In this document: in pieces, positions 24,901-36,800 of the stretch
How positions within the stretch are numbered: the first letter of the stretch is position 1
Layout: each line of letters begins with the position of its first letter
NCBI GenBank assembly: GCA_964030475.1
Contig: CAXIPT010000003.1
Location: forward strand, 223,365 to 287,364
Length of the DNA: 64,000 bases
DNA from: Tethya wilhelma
Lineage: Eukaryota; Porifera; Demospongiae; Tethyida; Tethyidae
Direction: 5' to 3'
The notes under the pieces: generated by a model
The model's input: only the letters and a program-made list of their open reading frames with translations
Told to the model about the DNA's origin: nothing
Databases searched by the model: none
Translations under genes and position numbers: made by a program

Positions 24901-27728
24901 ACTCACAACAGCATCACATTGAAATGGAAGAAACCAGAGACTGGTTCTACTGATATTGAACGATATACCATCCACTGCTCAACAGATGGAAATCTAGCAT
25001 CGCCAAATATTACACAAGTGCACGAATTACCAAAATCAACATTCACAAGCAAACGACAAGAAAGTGGATCATCCATTAGTTACACTGTACAACATCTTGA
25101 TCAAAGTACTTCCTATCAGTTTCAAGTTCTTCCAGTTGGTGCCAGAAGCTCATCAGGATCACCCAGTGAAATCAGTGAACTCATTACTACAAACTCAACT
25201 GGACCACCAACAAAACTTAGGTCTGATAAAGTGACTCATAACAGCATACATCTTCAATGGGAGTGTCAGATGGCCAAGAAATAATTGACCATTATCAACT
25301 TTTCTTTAGAAAATCAGGTGATTTAAAGAAAGTATCTAATTGGGATGAAATAGAGCAGAAAATCACAAAAGCTGACTACTGTGTGGAGAACCTAGAACTA
25401 AACACAGAATATATCTTCAAAGTTCTTCCAATATGCAAAGACGATCAAGACAAAGGCACAGAGAGTGAAACCAGCACCATTAGGACTAAACCAACCTCTC
25501 CACCTGGTAAACCAGTAGCCACCAAGGTGACTCACAACAGTGTTAATTTGAAATGGACTAAGCCCAGAATTGGTGTTGCACCCGAGAAGTATAGGGTAAA
25601 ATACTATTTGAAGTCTATAAATGGGAAACTTTGGCAAGAGCATAAAGAATGTATGGGTGAAAGCATTGAGCTGAAGCAACTCTATCCAGATAGTAAATAT
25701 CATTTTGTTATTGTTCCAGAATGTAGTAACTATGGTTGTGGTACTGAAAGTGAAACTAGTGATGAGATTACTACAAAACCAGTGTGTAAACCAGGTGAGC
25801 CAAGAGCTTCTAACATAACCTACAAGAGTATCACACTGACATGGACTGTGCCAGAGCATGGCAGAGATCAAATTGATTACTACATAGTACAATATAGAGC
25901 TTACAATTTCAAACCCCACTCCGAGTCAAGAACACAACGTACAGAAAGTGACAAAAATGAAATTTTTATTGATAAGCTGAATGATGCCACCCAGTACTCA
26001 TTTGAAGTAAGTGCCAAACTTAAAAATGATGCAGAGTTTGGCACTGAATATAGTGACTCAATCAATTTCACAACTAAACAACCCCCTTTTGTTAATCGCT
26101 TGAGCAGACAAGCCCAATCAGATAGTGCACCAGTAGCGAAAGGACCTCCAGTAGTTTATGAACTACCAGGAATAACTTACACAATGAGAGGTGAAGAAAA
26201 GATGATTGCCAAGTGTCATTTTGGAAATCCTGAACTAGGTAGAGCTAAACGAGAAAGAGTACTGATGCTTGTTGGAGCAACTGGAGATGGCAAGAGTACA
26301 CTGATTGAATGTATGGTCAACTACATACTGGGAGTGAAGTGGGAGCATGACTTCAGATTTCAGTTGATTAAGAAAGAAACTGACAGGTCAGAAACTGAGA
26401 GTCAAACAAAGTTTATCACTGCATATACATTATTCCCTGTTCAGGGATCCACTTTGAAGGACTATACTCTCACCATCATTGACACACCTGGGTATGGAGA
26501 CACCAGAGGAATTAAACATGACCGAGCATTGACAGAGCAAATCAAACAGTTCTTCTCCACTCCACCTCCTCAAGGTATCGACCACATTGATGGTGTTGGA
26601 TTCGTAACAAAGGCTGGTTCAGCCCGACTAACTGCAACACAGCAGTACATCTTTGACTCAATACTAGGAATATTTGGAGAAGATATGGAACACAACATCT
26701 TCTTGATGATAACTTTTTGTGATGCTGAAAAACCTAAAGTGTTGGAAGCAGTAAGTGTAGCTGGAGTACCCAATGTTGGCTATTTCACATTTAACAACTC
26801 TGCACTGTACGCTAACAATAGTGACACTAGCCCAACTAAAATTATTACTTCAAATTTCTGGACAATGGGATTCGATGCACTTCAGTACTTTTTTACAAAA
26901 TTTGAAGATATTCAGCCTGTAAGTCTTCAGCTGACAAAAAATGTTTTGGAGGAGCGTGAGCAACTAGAAAATCTTGTTGAAGGGCTACATTGTCAAATCA
27001 CTTCTAGTCTTGACCTAATTAGAGAGCTTAAACAAGATAAAGAAGCAATTAATGCAGCTAGTCAAATATTAAGTAGTGATAGAAATCATAATCCATTTTT
27101 GTACGAAGTTGAAGTGATGAAAGGTATAAAACAGGATTTGCCAGATGAGAAAAAAGTCACCATCTGTTTGAACTGTAATTACACTTGCCACTATCCATGT
27201 ACTATCACAGATGATAACATGAAGTACAAATGTCGAGCTATGAAAGGAATCCTGAGCTTCCAGAAAAACACTGAATCAAGTTGTGTAAAGTGTCCAGGGA
27301 AATGCCACTGGACAAAACATGCCAACAGACCATATCTGTATGTACGACAAAAAGTCAAAGAGAACAGAACACTAGAAGATCTCATCACTAAATACAGTAA
27401 TTCTACATCCTCAGAACAGCAACCTGCTACAAAAGACATGCTGGATGGTGTTTCAAAGCAACTCAAAGAAACATGTGATAAAGTGTTGGATCTCATTAAA
27501 CAGACACGAGAATCTATTGAAAAACTAGATCAAATCGCCTTAAGAAAATCAGATCCATCTCGTGAAACTTCTTCTCAAGTAGCCTACATAGAACTGTTGA
27601 TTGAAGCTGAAAAGAAAGGTGGGAAGGAAGGATCTGAAGAACGTATAGAGGCATTGAAATTACTTCGACAAAGAGCTCAAGTCAAAAATGAATTAATAAG
27701 GCCAAGAATTGCAAGTAACGACATTTAG
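18931..27728 (+). CDS. Gene B: CARD-FN3-SNTX/MACPF-FN3(16)-GTPase giant protein, one frameshift
   Basis: Two overlapping frames, 18931-25284 (2117 residues) and 25257-27728, form one gene; against gene D the break near 25270 is a 4-base loss within FN3 number 14. Order: CARD-like fold (residues 1-110); about one and a half FN3 modules (to about 250); a stonustoxin-like MACPF module (about 274-507: GMLYNCQNDKL, AKYWNDRC, ATHVVTGILYGFDAYCVFD, PIKVWLYPL); FAT-like helices (510-634); a thioredoxin-like segment (634-727); 16 FN3 domains; then in frame two a GTPase with P-loop GATGDGKST and switch DTPGYGDTRG; then NCNYTCHYPC and CPGKCHW Cys/His motifs and a helical tail. No intron and no signal peptide. 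Inferred role: cytosolic GTP-controlled sensor or effector. The break makes B a pseudogene, a variant allele or a sequence error. Confidence 0.8.
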
Positions 27729-29310
27729 GACATAATATATGTTCCGTTTACGGTAATTGTATTACAGCTTACAGTTATAGCTCAGTAATAATATTATGTA
27801 AATAGTCCTAGACATATACTAGTAATGGAAGGCTTATAATTGTGCATGATATGACAATGTCAAGCATATGTCCTTGACAACAAACGTGATTGAGTTTTAA
27901 AGCATGTCATGTTTTGTACATATAGATTTATAGAACACTGTCGACATTGTCAATATGATGTTGGTACATGTATGCACTTTCACACAGAATGCTTGTAACT
28001 TAATTTGTACTGTACTTTGAACATGATGGAATGTGTGCTAGTTTATGCTTGTTTGTGCTAGTTTATATGCTTGTTTGTACTTATGTGGTTAACACTTTTA
28101 CCACCAGTCAAATAGGCTGTATTCTTTAACTTGTTGTATACTGGTTTGTTTAATGATGTGAACCTGTTTGACTAGTGTATGTCTATATAAGTAAAGCTGC
28201 ATGTGCTCAGTTGTTGCTACTTCTTTTCGTCTGTTTCTTGAATGTATTGATTCTTGAACACTATAATAAAGTTTGTTGCTGCATAGTATAATACTATTGA
28301 TTCAGCGGAGCTGCGTTTTAGCTAAGCATATTAAGTCACTGAACTCAGTATTCTCAACACATGATGTGAGTGTATATGTCAGGGAGGATAGCTACAGAGT
28401 GTGATTAGCATCAATCATTCTAGAGATCTCAACCTGGTATCAAAAATCAGTTTCTCTAAACTCAGTGGATTTTGCCCTGATGATGGTAACTGCATTGTTA
28501 CCGAAACGTTGGCAGAATTAAATCTGCATACTGGGTTGGTGAACAAGAATATAATACTTAATAATGACTAACACCAAACCAGAATCTCACTTACAAGAGA
28601 TTTCTGGTGATTCCTGGACCAATGTGATCGACACTCGCATGCAGAGGGGTGCATTACCACAAATCTTCAAGTTAGTATACTGTTCATGCATATGACTTTT
28701 ATAGGTAACCATATGATTCAGAGCGGCAATTATGGAATTAATTGCACTCCAGCTGCCAAGAGTATGGCAAAGTAATAGCACGAGTGCAGTGAGTGCTATT
28801 AGGTCATACGAGTGGTTGTCTGCTAATAGTATCATTTTATATAGAGGAACAGACACAAAATTAGCTAATATCACAATTTTATACAGGGATAAATATAAAA
28901 CCAAGGCAAGTTTACATGATTTTTAATTATATGCGGGAGTGCAGAAGGTATTACAAGGAGCATATCCCTTGGTGCATACTATGCACGTAAAATTCCGAGT
29001 ACTTAGTTGTATATATGTGCAGTGTAAGAATAATATGCAATTAGTGTATAATGATGTTAAAATGTTATGCATTGCTGTGTTTATGTGCTTATACATTTAT
29101 CATTCATGAAATGGTAGTTAATACTTATTGCCACAACATTCACTGGGTAGACATTATAGCACAATCTTACTACCTTTGCAAGGATCCCAGGCCATAAACT
29201 CTGCTATCTATGCTATTATATAACTCGCCCAGGCTTGCCCCTCATGTTCGCCCTCAAATAAGCTATGCCACTTTTGAAGACTGGGGCTGTTGTTCTTGAG
29301 ATATAGCTGG

Positions 29311-29352
<42 letters not shown>

Positions 29353-30554
29353 AAACGACTACCGTAACCCTAGGTGCGCATGCACACCAAGGGTTAATCA
29401 TGTTAAATTACATGAAAAGTACATGACAATGCAATTACTGCTGTAATTGCACTCCTGGTGTATATATAGTAGAACTGTATTGTGACTCCATAAAGTATAC
29501 TATTAGATATATGTACAAGTATACATTTCATTAAAAAAAATAGATGTAGGAATGGGCAGTGCTTCAAAAAATGATAAGCTACTATAATCAGAATGGTTCA
29601 AATTCATGCCATGCTTGAATTAGCACATATGGACACATTAGGAAACTTTGTCATGCTGATCTTGTAGTTACTATAAGTACTATAATAAAAAATGAAATAA
29701 ACAGTATGGGAATGGGTATGTTTCAATCATGCCTTCTGGCCCCGGCACCGAGGAGATACTGCGGCAGAAGGTCAGTTCGATATTACCAGACTGAACACAC
29801 AATAAGCAATTTCACTCAATGTACACAACAATTGTTGACATCCACTTAGTTTTTGAACAGATATTAAAGCAGCTAAATCAGGCTGCATAATATACTCTAT
29901 ATGGAGGATACACTGTGCTGAGGAGCATCAAGTCTTGGCTGCTGTGAGAATACTGTGCAGAAACGTCTTCCTGAACGAGTTCTCCTCTTGTACTGTAGCA
30001 AACTCCAAAAGAAGAGACTTTGAATCATCTTTCTACAGTCGATGTCGCATCTTTGAATTTCACCAGCTGTAGTTACTAATATTCAATATTACAAAGTCGT
30101 TTATTTAGAGAATTAAGAACTGAGGCCCGGACTCCGCTGACTGTTGAATTTGAAACTGCTATATACTCCTTCGGTAAGTAGCTAAGTGTTACACTGGTGC
30201 CGGCTAGCTAGCTAGGGTCCTGGGAAACTAGAGCCCTCATTATTTTGCTAATGTCAGCAATAAGTTAGCTAATGAGTAAATATAACTTTTAATAATGATA
30301 TGCCCTTCACTGTTTAATAACCTATGCACACATTAGAGATAGTTGCCTATCTGTGCTTCCAGTTCCTACATGGAAATCTACAGATATCTATGACATCATA
30401 ATTTATGATGTAATGTACTTCATTGTTTTTTACTGGTATAGTCACTGACATCCGGCAAATCATAGTAAAAGCCATTTTAAATTATCCATTTTTTCCCCTT
30501 TCTTATGTGTTCCATGGGCTCTTGTGCTGTCGATCCTCTTCTTGGCACATGTGT
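27729..30554. other. Intergenic stretch between gene B and the DENND3-like pseudogene
   Basis: No convincing gene. It contains a (CA)n run at about 29310-29348, a hammerhead-like core at 28477-28506 (see findings) and two weak exon-like segments at 29928-30042 (-) and 30108-30173 (+). Confidence 0.5.
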
Positions 30555-33513
30555 CACGACCGATGTTAAGAACTAACTTTGACAACCAATACTCAACCAA
30601 TGTATCCTTGTACTCACCATGTTCAGGTAAGATGGCAGGGCTCTCCCCAAGATGACTTGATCAGAGTATTGCCAGAGGATTGAAACATCAAACCGGCAGC
30701 CTGATCGAGAAAATATCAAAGCATTCCTACTTTACATCAAAGTAAATTTAGTATGACCAGAGTAGTGCTCTGATAAGCTTTAGTGAGAACCCTGTGATGT
30801 ATCCTATAATTATAGCCTCATCCCCAGGCCCTCTCCCTCCTTAGCTTGTTGTTTGATGATTATATCCACAAAGAGAGAGTGTTTGAGAAGCACATGTAGA
30901 AGGCGGTGTATACTATTGTACGCTAGATTTATTTACTGACAAGAGTCCGAATGGTACGTCATTTCTCCAATTGTCTTTCCCCCCGTACAGGTTGCTAGTA
31001 GTTACAGGGTTCAAGACACATCAGCTGGCTGACTTTAGAAAGGAGTTGGTCTTTGAAAAATTCAGCTACCAGTTCACGTACTTTGTTGGAGCTAAGAGCC
31101 CGGGTATCAGAATAGAGCTCAGGGGCTCTAAGTCCAAGAGTCAGGAGTCAACTTAACCAAGAAGAGAAACAAGACATGTAATAAGTTATTTTGACCAGCT
31201 GTACTTTTAGTTGAACAATGTAAGGAATGAGTACCTTTACTAAAGTCCATCTGGTTTGAGAATGCCACCAGAAGTGAAACAATGAGATTCATGTAATACT
31301 TTTTCAAAATAGCTAGCTTTTGACTGGTAAGGTGTAGAAAGCTTAAAAAGCAACCAAAACAACAGGGAGAAGGAGTGTTTTCCAATGGTGCTTGATGTTT
31401 GGAAATTGGTTGGATAAAGTTATTTGGTTTTTCTACTGGCAATCTCAAACCAGATGGACTTTAATACCATGTCACAGTATGCATGATAAACTTGATCTTG
31501 AGATGGGATTTAAACCCAAGTCATTGAAGTCTAGTTGAATGATTCAATCTAGCTGCATGGCAATTCTATTCTAGCTGCATGACATTGTATTTCTTTTTGT
31601 TCATCTTTTTTGATACAGTCTTGTCTCTCAATTGCTAGTGGGTCATGTGTACTTTGAAGCTGTTGATAAACATGCATACTGATGTATCCTATGTAGGGAA
31701 ATGGTAGATTAAAAGTGTACGATATCGAGGCCAAGTGTTTTGAGTCGGACATCAAGATCATTGACTCCAAATATGGCAAGAGTGTCAGACCTGTGAGTTG
31801 AACATATTGCCTCTATTACATGTTATCAGATGCAGCTATAATCACTATGCTAACAGTAGTATAGCCACTAATGCCATTGTTTCATTACTTGTGTAGCATT
31901 ACCCATAAGGTTGAGTGGTTAGTTTATGAATTGTTAGCTCTGTAAACTGCTATCTATAGATAAGATTGGCCTTCCCTGCATCTGTGTAATCATGACCTTT
32001 TCCTTTAAGGCATGGTTTACAATGGTATTCTTCTGCATGTATGAAGCCACTTTTCTTGTTGTTCATCTCTTTCAATTCAGTCTTGTCTCCTTCTGGTTGG
32101 TCAGAATGTGTGGGTGGGGTCTTCCAGTAGGAACATCCACATCCTGGATGCTGAGAGCGTCTGTCGTGAGTCACTTGTTATTAATTTTTATTGCTCTTAT
32201 ACATTAATGTACATCATAATGGTGTGTGTCATATTCATGTCCTCCCATTAGATGTCTCCCAGTTGTCTTATCTTGAAGATGCTCCCAGAGACTTGACTCT
32301 CAGTGAGAATGGAGAGTGAGTTGATGTACTTAATTCTTATTTCGTATACAATACACACACCATATCATGACTGCCTATTACCACATGAACCAGACTTTGC
32401 CCACATACAAACAAAAGTGGTCAGATAGTCACACATGTGCCAGTTGACCACTGAAGCTGTGTCATAGTAGATTCTATTTACTCCTATGACACTATTGTGT
32501 ACCCTCTCTATCCACAGCACTGTGTGGGCCCTGAGTGTGAGGAAGGTCATTGACAATTGCTATTGTTTGTCTGTTGTTTTGAGATAGTCATATTTGTGGG
32601 ACCACTCCATTGTGAGATGATACTATTCATCTTTAGTTACTAGAGGGAGCTGTCATGTGTTGGAAGTTTTTCAGATGTTAGTTGTAGATAGAGTATCTTT
32701 CTGTTGATCATCATTATTCTACTCCACAGATTCAAGTGCCCATCTCTGACTCTCATCCCTACACTACCTGCACCTGTTTCACCACATGGAGGGACCACAT
32801 CTGGGTGGGCACTAATAGGGGGAGCATCACTGTCATGGACAGCAGGGCAGAAGAGAAGGTCACTGAGCTGTTCTTTCCAGGAGGCAGAAGAAGACAAGTG
32901 GAGATCAGAGACCTGGCTGTGTCCTCTGAAGATGAGGTGCTAGTAACTGAGTAACTGATGGTGGAGAAAATACCATTTATATTCCATTTCTTTTTGATCT
33001 TCTAGGTTTGGTGCAGTGTCTATTGCATCCCTCGAAGTGAGGACTCTAACTTCATTGCTGTCTACGACCCAACCAACTATGAGAAGAAGATGCAGCCTGT
33101 TTACTAAATTAGACAGCAGAGTCTCTATAATACTACCAGTGAATGACACTGTGAGTATTGTATTACAGTGCATGTGTGTAATACAATTCAGGTATCATTG
33201 AATTTATTATTATATTTTGATGCCATGCCCCCTCCCCTCTTCCCTTCCAGATGTGGTGTGGCTCTAAAAGTGGTAAAATTTATATCTTCCATGCCAAGAC
33301 ATATGCTGATGGGCCAGGGGTAAGCTAGGCATTTTACAGAGTAATCCCCCTGTAATTATGATACTATTACTGCTATAGATGTCCAAGATTCTGTGTGCCC
33401 ATGAAGACTTCATCCGTACCATGACAATGACTGACATCAACCTGGTCATTAGTGGGAGTGGCTCCAATGATGGATATGCTGCTGTGTGGAAGGCCATTGA
33501 AATAACTGGATAA
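30555..33513 (+). pseudogene. Decayed 3' copy of the DENND3-like gene (WD40 end)
   Basis: Exon-by-exon comparison with the copy at 54474-57783 shows the order kept but damaged. A degraded exon ends near 30645. The exon from 30992 ([19 protein letters not shown]) meets a TAA at 31154 where the other copy reads on. The exons matching 55321-55414, 55605-55723, 56280-56415 and 56492-56544 are absent. The exon at 31697-31791 ([16 protein letters not shown]) and later WD exons at about 32083, 32252, 32517, 32730, 33006, 33251 and 33380 remain, but the 32517 exon has lost most of its strand sequence. The frame ends SNDGYAAVWKAIEITG at 33513. It lies 290 bases upstream of gene C. Confidence 0.75.
31241..31463. 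repeat. MITE with ends AAAGTCCATCTGGTTTGAGAA
   Basis: Inverted ends of about 30 bases enclose about 160 bases. A close relative sits at 55803-56035 and a solo end at about 2982-3012 in a TADA3 exon flank. In the pseudogene it sits almost against the preceding exon, consistent with an adjacent deletion. Confidence 0.75.
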
Positions 33514-33805
33514 ATGCTTTTGTAGCATTATTGTATTACTTTATAATTATCAGTCCTTTGTGTGAATCTTGTGGCATTAATAACTCGCGTATATGATCAG
33601 GAGTTTATATCGAGATCTGTGTACGTGTGCAATGCATATATACGCGCCTACGAGGCTACTGCGCATGCGCGCGAAAACCTATATAAAACTATACACGGCC
33701 GGCCTGCATGCATGAGCATGACATTGTAAAGCAGCTGAGCTGTATAACTGCTGTATAATTATATTTTAATTTGCAGCGCTGTGTGTATGTATAGCAAGCT
33801 GGAGA

Positions 33806-36800
33806 ATGTCTAGTTTTGGATCTCCTTTGAATTCAGCTCAGTACTGTGCTTTTCAAACTTGGTTTATTAGGCTAGTGAATGGAGTTCATGCTGTTAGTGG
33901 TGTAGAAAGCGTTGCTAGAGAAGCTTTTGCCAAATATTTGATCTCTCGTGAGAGTTTGAGTGATGCCACCAATCAACAACAAGATGAGATGTACAGAAAT
34001 ACCAAACTAATGGTGAAAATTTCAGCCAAGATCAAACAGAATCCAGCCTGTTTTGACAGATTTGTGACCATTCTGAAGAACATACCTGTACTACAGGAAT
34101 TGGCTCACCAGCTGACATCTGAGTACACCAAACAACTGCAAGAAGGAACAAGTCACAGTGACAGTGCTTCTATAGATGATAATGGAAGTAAGTCATTGTG
34201 TTTTCTATTCTATTCTTATTACCAGTCGACCTGATGTGTGCATATTTAATTTTGTAGGTCCAAGTGATGCTGACCAACAGAGCAATGCCATTGTACCAGT
34301 TTCCACTGCTGATTTGGAGCAAAAGTTCACCACTCTAGTTTCAAAATGTACCGAATCTCATGAAATCACCCCCAGAGCTCTAGCCAACATTATCCTGTGC
34401 CTGAATCTCTTTGATTCTGAATCAGACATGGATGAGTCACTTGTAGCTGATTGTAAAACTGACCTCCAACAAGCCTCTTCCAATGCTGCCATCTTTGAAA
34501 TAGTAAAGCCTTACATGTCCTTTCTCAACCCAGAGCTACTGGGACATATCATAGAATATCTGGGTACAGACCACGATCGCAAAAACTTCAAGTATTACAT
34601 GAAATCTCTTGAAGAGTATTGCAAGGTGACAGAAGTTGAACTGCAACTTTTAAACCAACTTGATAAAATGCCTGAATGTGAAATGGTGTTTCAACAGGTA
34701 GCTATTGTCATAGAAACACCTACAATGAATCTTGAAAGTGTTCGAAATCTTCAGTTTAAGATGGCAAAAATTCTTAAGCTAAACATCCCTGCTCTTCAGA
34801 TTGAATTAGACAGCAAATCACCCCTAACTTGTCTATTACAGCTTTCTAAGATTGTGTGCAAGACAGTCTTTCCTTTATCAAATGAACAAGAGAGAGAGAT
34901 AAGAGCATTGGGATTGACTTCCTTGAAATGTGGAGAATATACCTACCACTCTCCCAGACACACAAGTGAAAAAGAGATTGAAATGCCTTGTTTAGGACAG
35001 CCATTTCGTTTAGGCATGCTTTATGATTGCCGAAATGACAAGCTTTTTGATACTCAACTGTGCAAAGATAATATCATACAACCACTTGGTGAAAAAATCC
35101 CTCAGGTTAGTCACAGCTGTGAGGTCTTAGAAGATGACAGTCTACAGACCAAGGCTTTGAGCTTGCAGCTAACACCTGCTCTCAAGCTAAGTCTCATGTC
35201 TAACTTGATTCAGAATATTTCGAAGTCAGCTGAATACTGGAATGATCGTTGCAAGTCAAAACGTCAAGTCCGTGTATCTCTCAAGTACACAAGTACTTCA
35301 GTTAAGCAACGCCTTCCAACTAACAACCTCAGTGAGCACTTGCAGCAACAAGTTGCTGAGGGTGCTACTCATGTAGTGACTGGAATTCTTTATGGGTTCA
35401 CTTCATACTGTGTGTTTGATCATATGCTGAGAGAAAATGAGAAATTTAAAGATGTTCTTGAGGAAATGTTGACACTGGTCAAATCAATCAAACTGAGTAT
35501 AGACAACACTCACATTGAATCACACACTAGTTGCATTGTGTATAGTGACACAGGACATAGGACCCTTCAAGAAGTTGCTATCCAGTTTAACAAATCAAAG
35601 GATCCCTCTGCTAAAGACACCACAACTGCTGTACCAATAAAAGTGTGGTTGTACCCTCTGAAAGAGTTGAATAGCAAATTCAATGTTGCTGCAAGGGAAG
35701 TGAGTAATGGTCTTGTAGATGAACTACAAAGCAAATTGGAATACCTTCATCACATTGAGATTCAAGCCAAAGACCTTGCAAGTCAGTACAGTACTACATT
35801 CTCAAGATTTTCACAAGCCGAAAACAGAGTAACCACTTTTAGAAGAATTATTACAACCTATAGAGATGAGCTACAAAATAACATCAGGAAATTGCTACCT
35901 GATGTACGAGGGAAAACTACAGATGAAATTGAATTGAAAAAAGTGATTGAAGAAAGTTCCACATCACCTTTTACATACGAGTTCCTCATCACTTGGCTAG
36001 AACAAGTCAAGGAAGAAATCAACACACTTGAAATGCTAACAAATCAAATTAATGCTGTTGACTTTGTGCCACACGAGAAGCTCCAATCAATTAGAAAAGA
36101 ATCTGAATCAAGATACCTAGTATGTTTTGCTTTCCATGTTGGCTTGGACAATGATGACCATACCATCAGGTATCTGCAGTCGTATCTTCAAAACAAACAA
36201 GTGGATGAGCATTTTGGTGAAACTCAAATGTCCTTAGAATGGTACAGAAATTCTGAACTCATGAAGACAATCACATGTAGTATTGAACATTTAGAACATT
36301 TTATGAAGACTAATACTACAAATAAAAGTACAAGGTTTGCATTTACATGCTACAAACTGAGGACTCCTTCAGTTATTGCTCAAAGTGACCCCACCACCAT
36401 TCTCCTCTATGAAGGTACCTCATGTAAACCATGGGAGCCTCCAGGACCATCAGGTAAGCCAACGGTCAAAGAAGTAACTCATGACACAGTTCAACTAGAA
36501 TGGCCCCAACCAGAATATGGCAGCCAGAGTGTAGAGTGCTATCAAGTATCTTACCATCCAGTCGACCAACCACAAGATGACCATATCTCGACTACAAACA
36601 GTGTCCAACCAATAGCTACCATCAGTGGACTAGCAGCCAGCACCAAGTATGTGTTTACAGTGCAGTCAAAATGTAAGGTAGGTCTTGGAGCCAAAGGAGA
36701 GACTAGCGATACACTGGAAACAAAAATAGCCCCACAAACTCTAGGTGAAGCAGGATTAAACAAGGAAACCCCAAGAGAAAATGTATCACAATGTCATGTG

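Noticed and set aside
21658..25919. Many minus-strand open frames of 60-170 residues across genes B, C and D
   Set aside because: They are antisense shadows of the FN3 repeats, recur at equivalent repeat positions, and show no domain or splice logic.
32704..33201. Several short plus-strand frames
   Set aside because: They are out-of-frame or partial readings of exons of the decayed DENND3-like copy, already annotated as a pseudogene.
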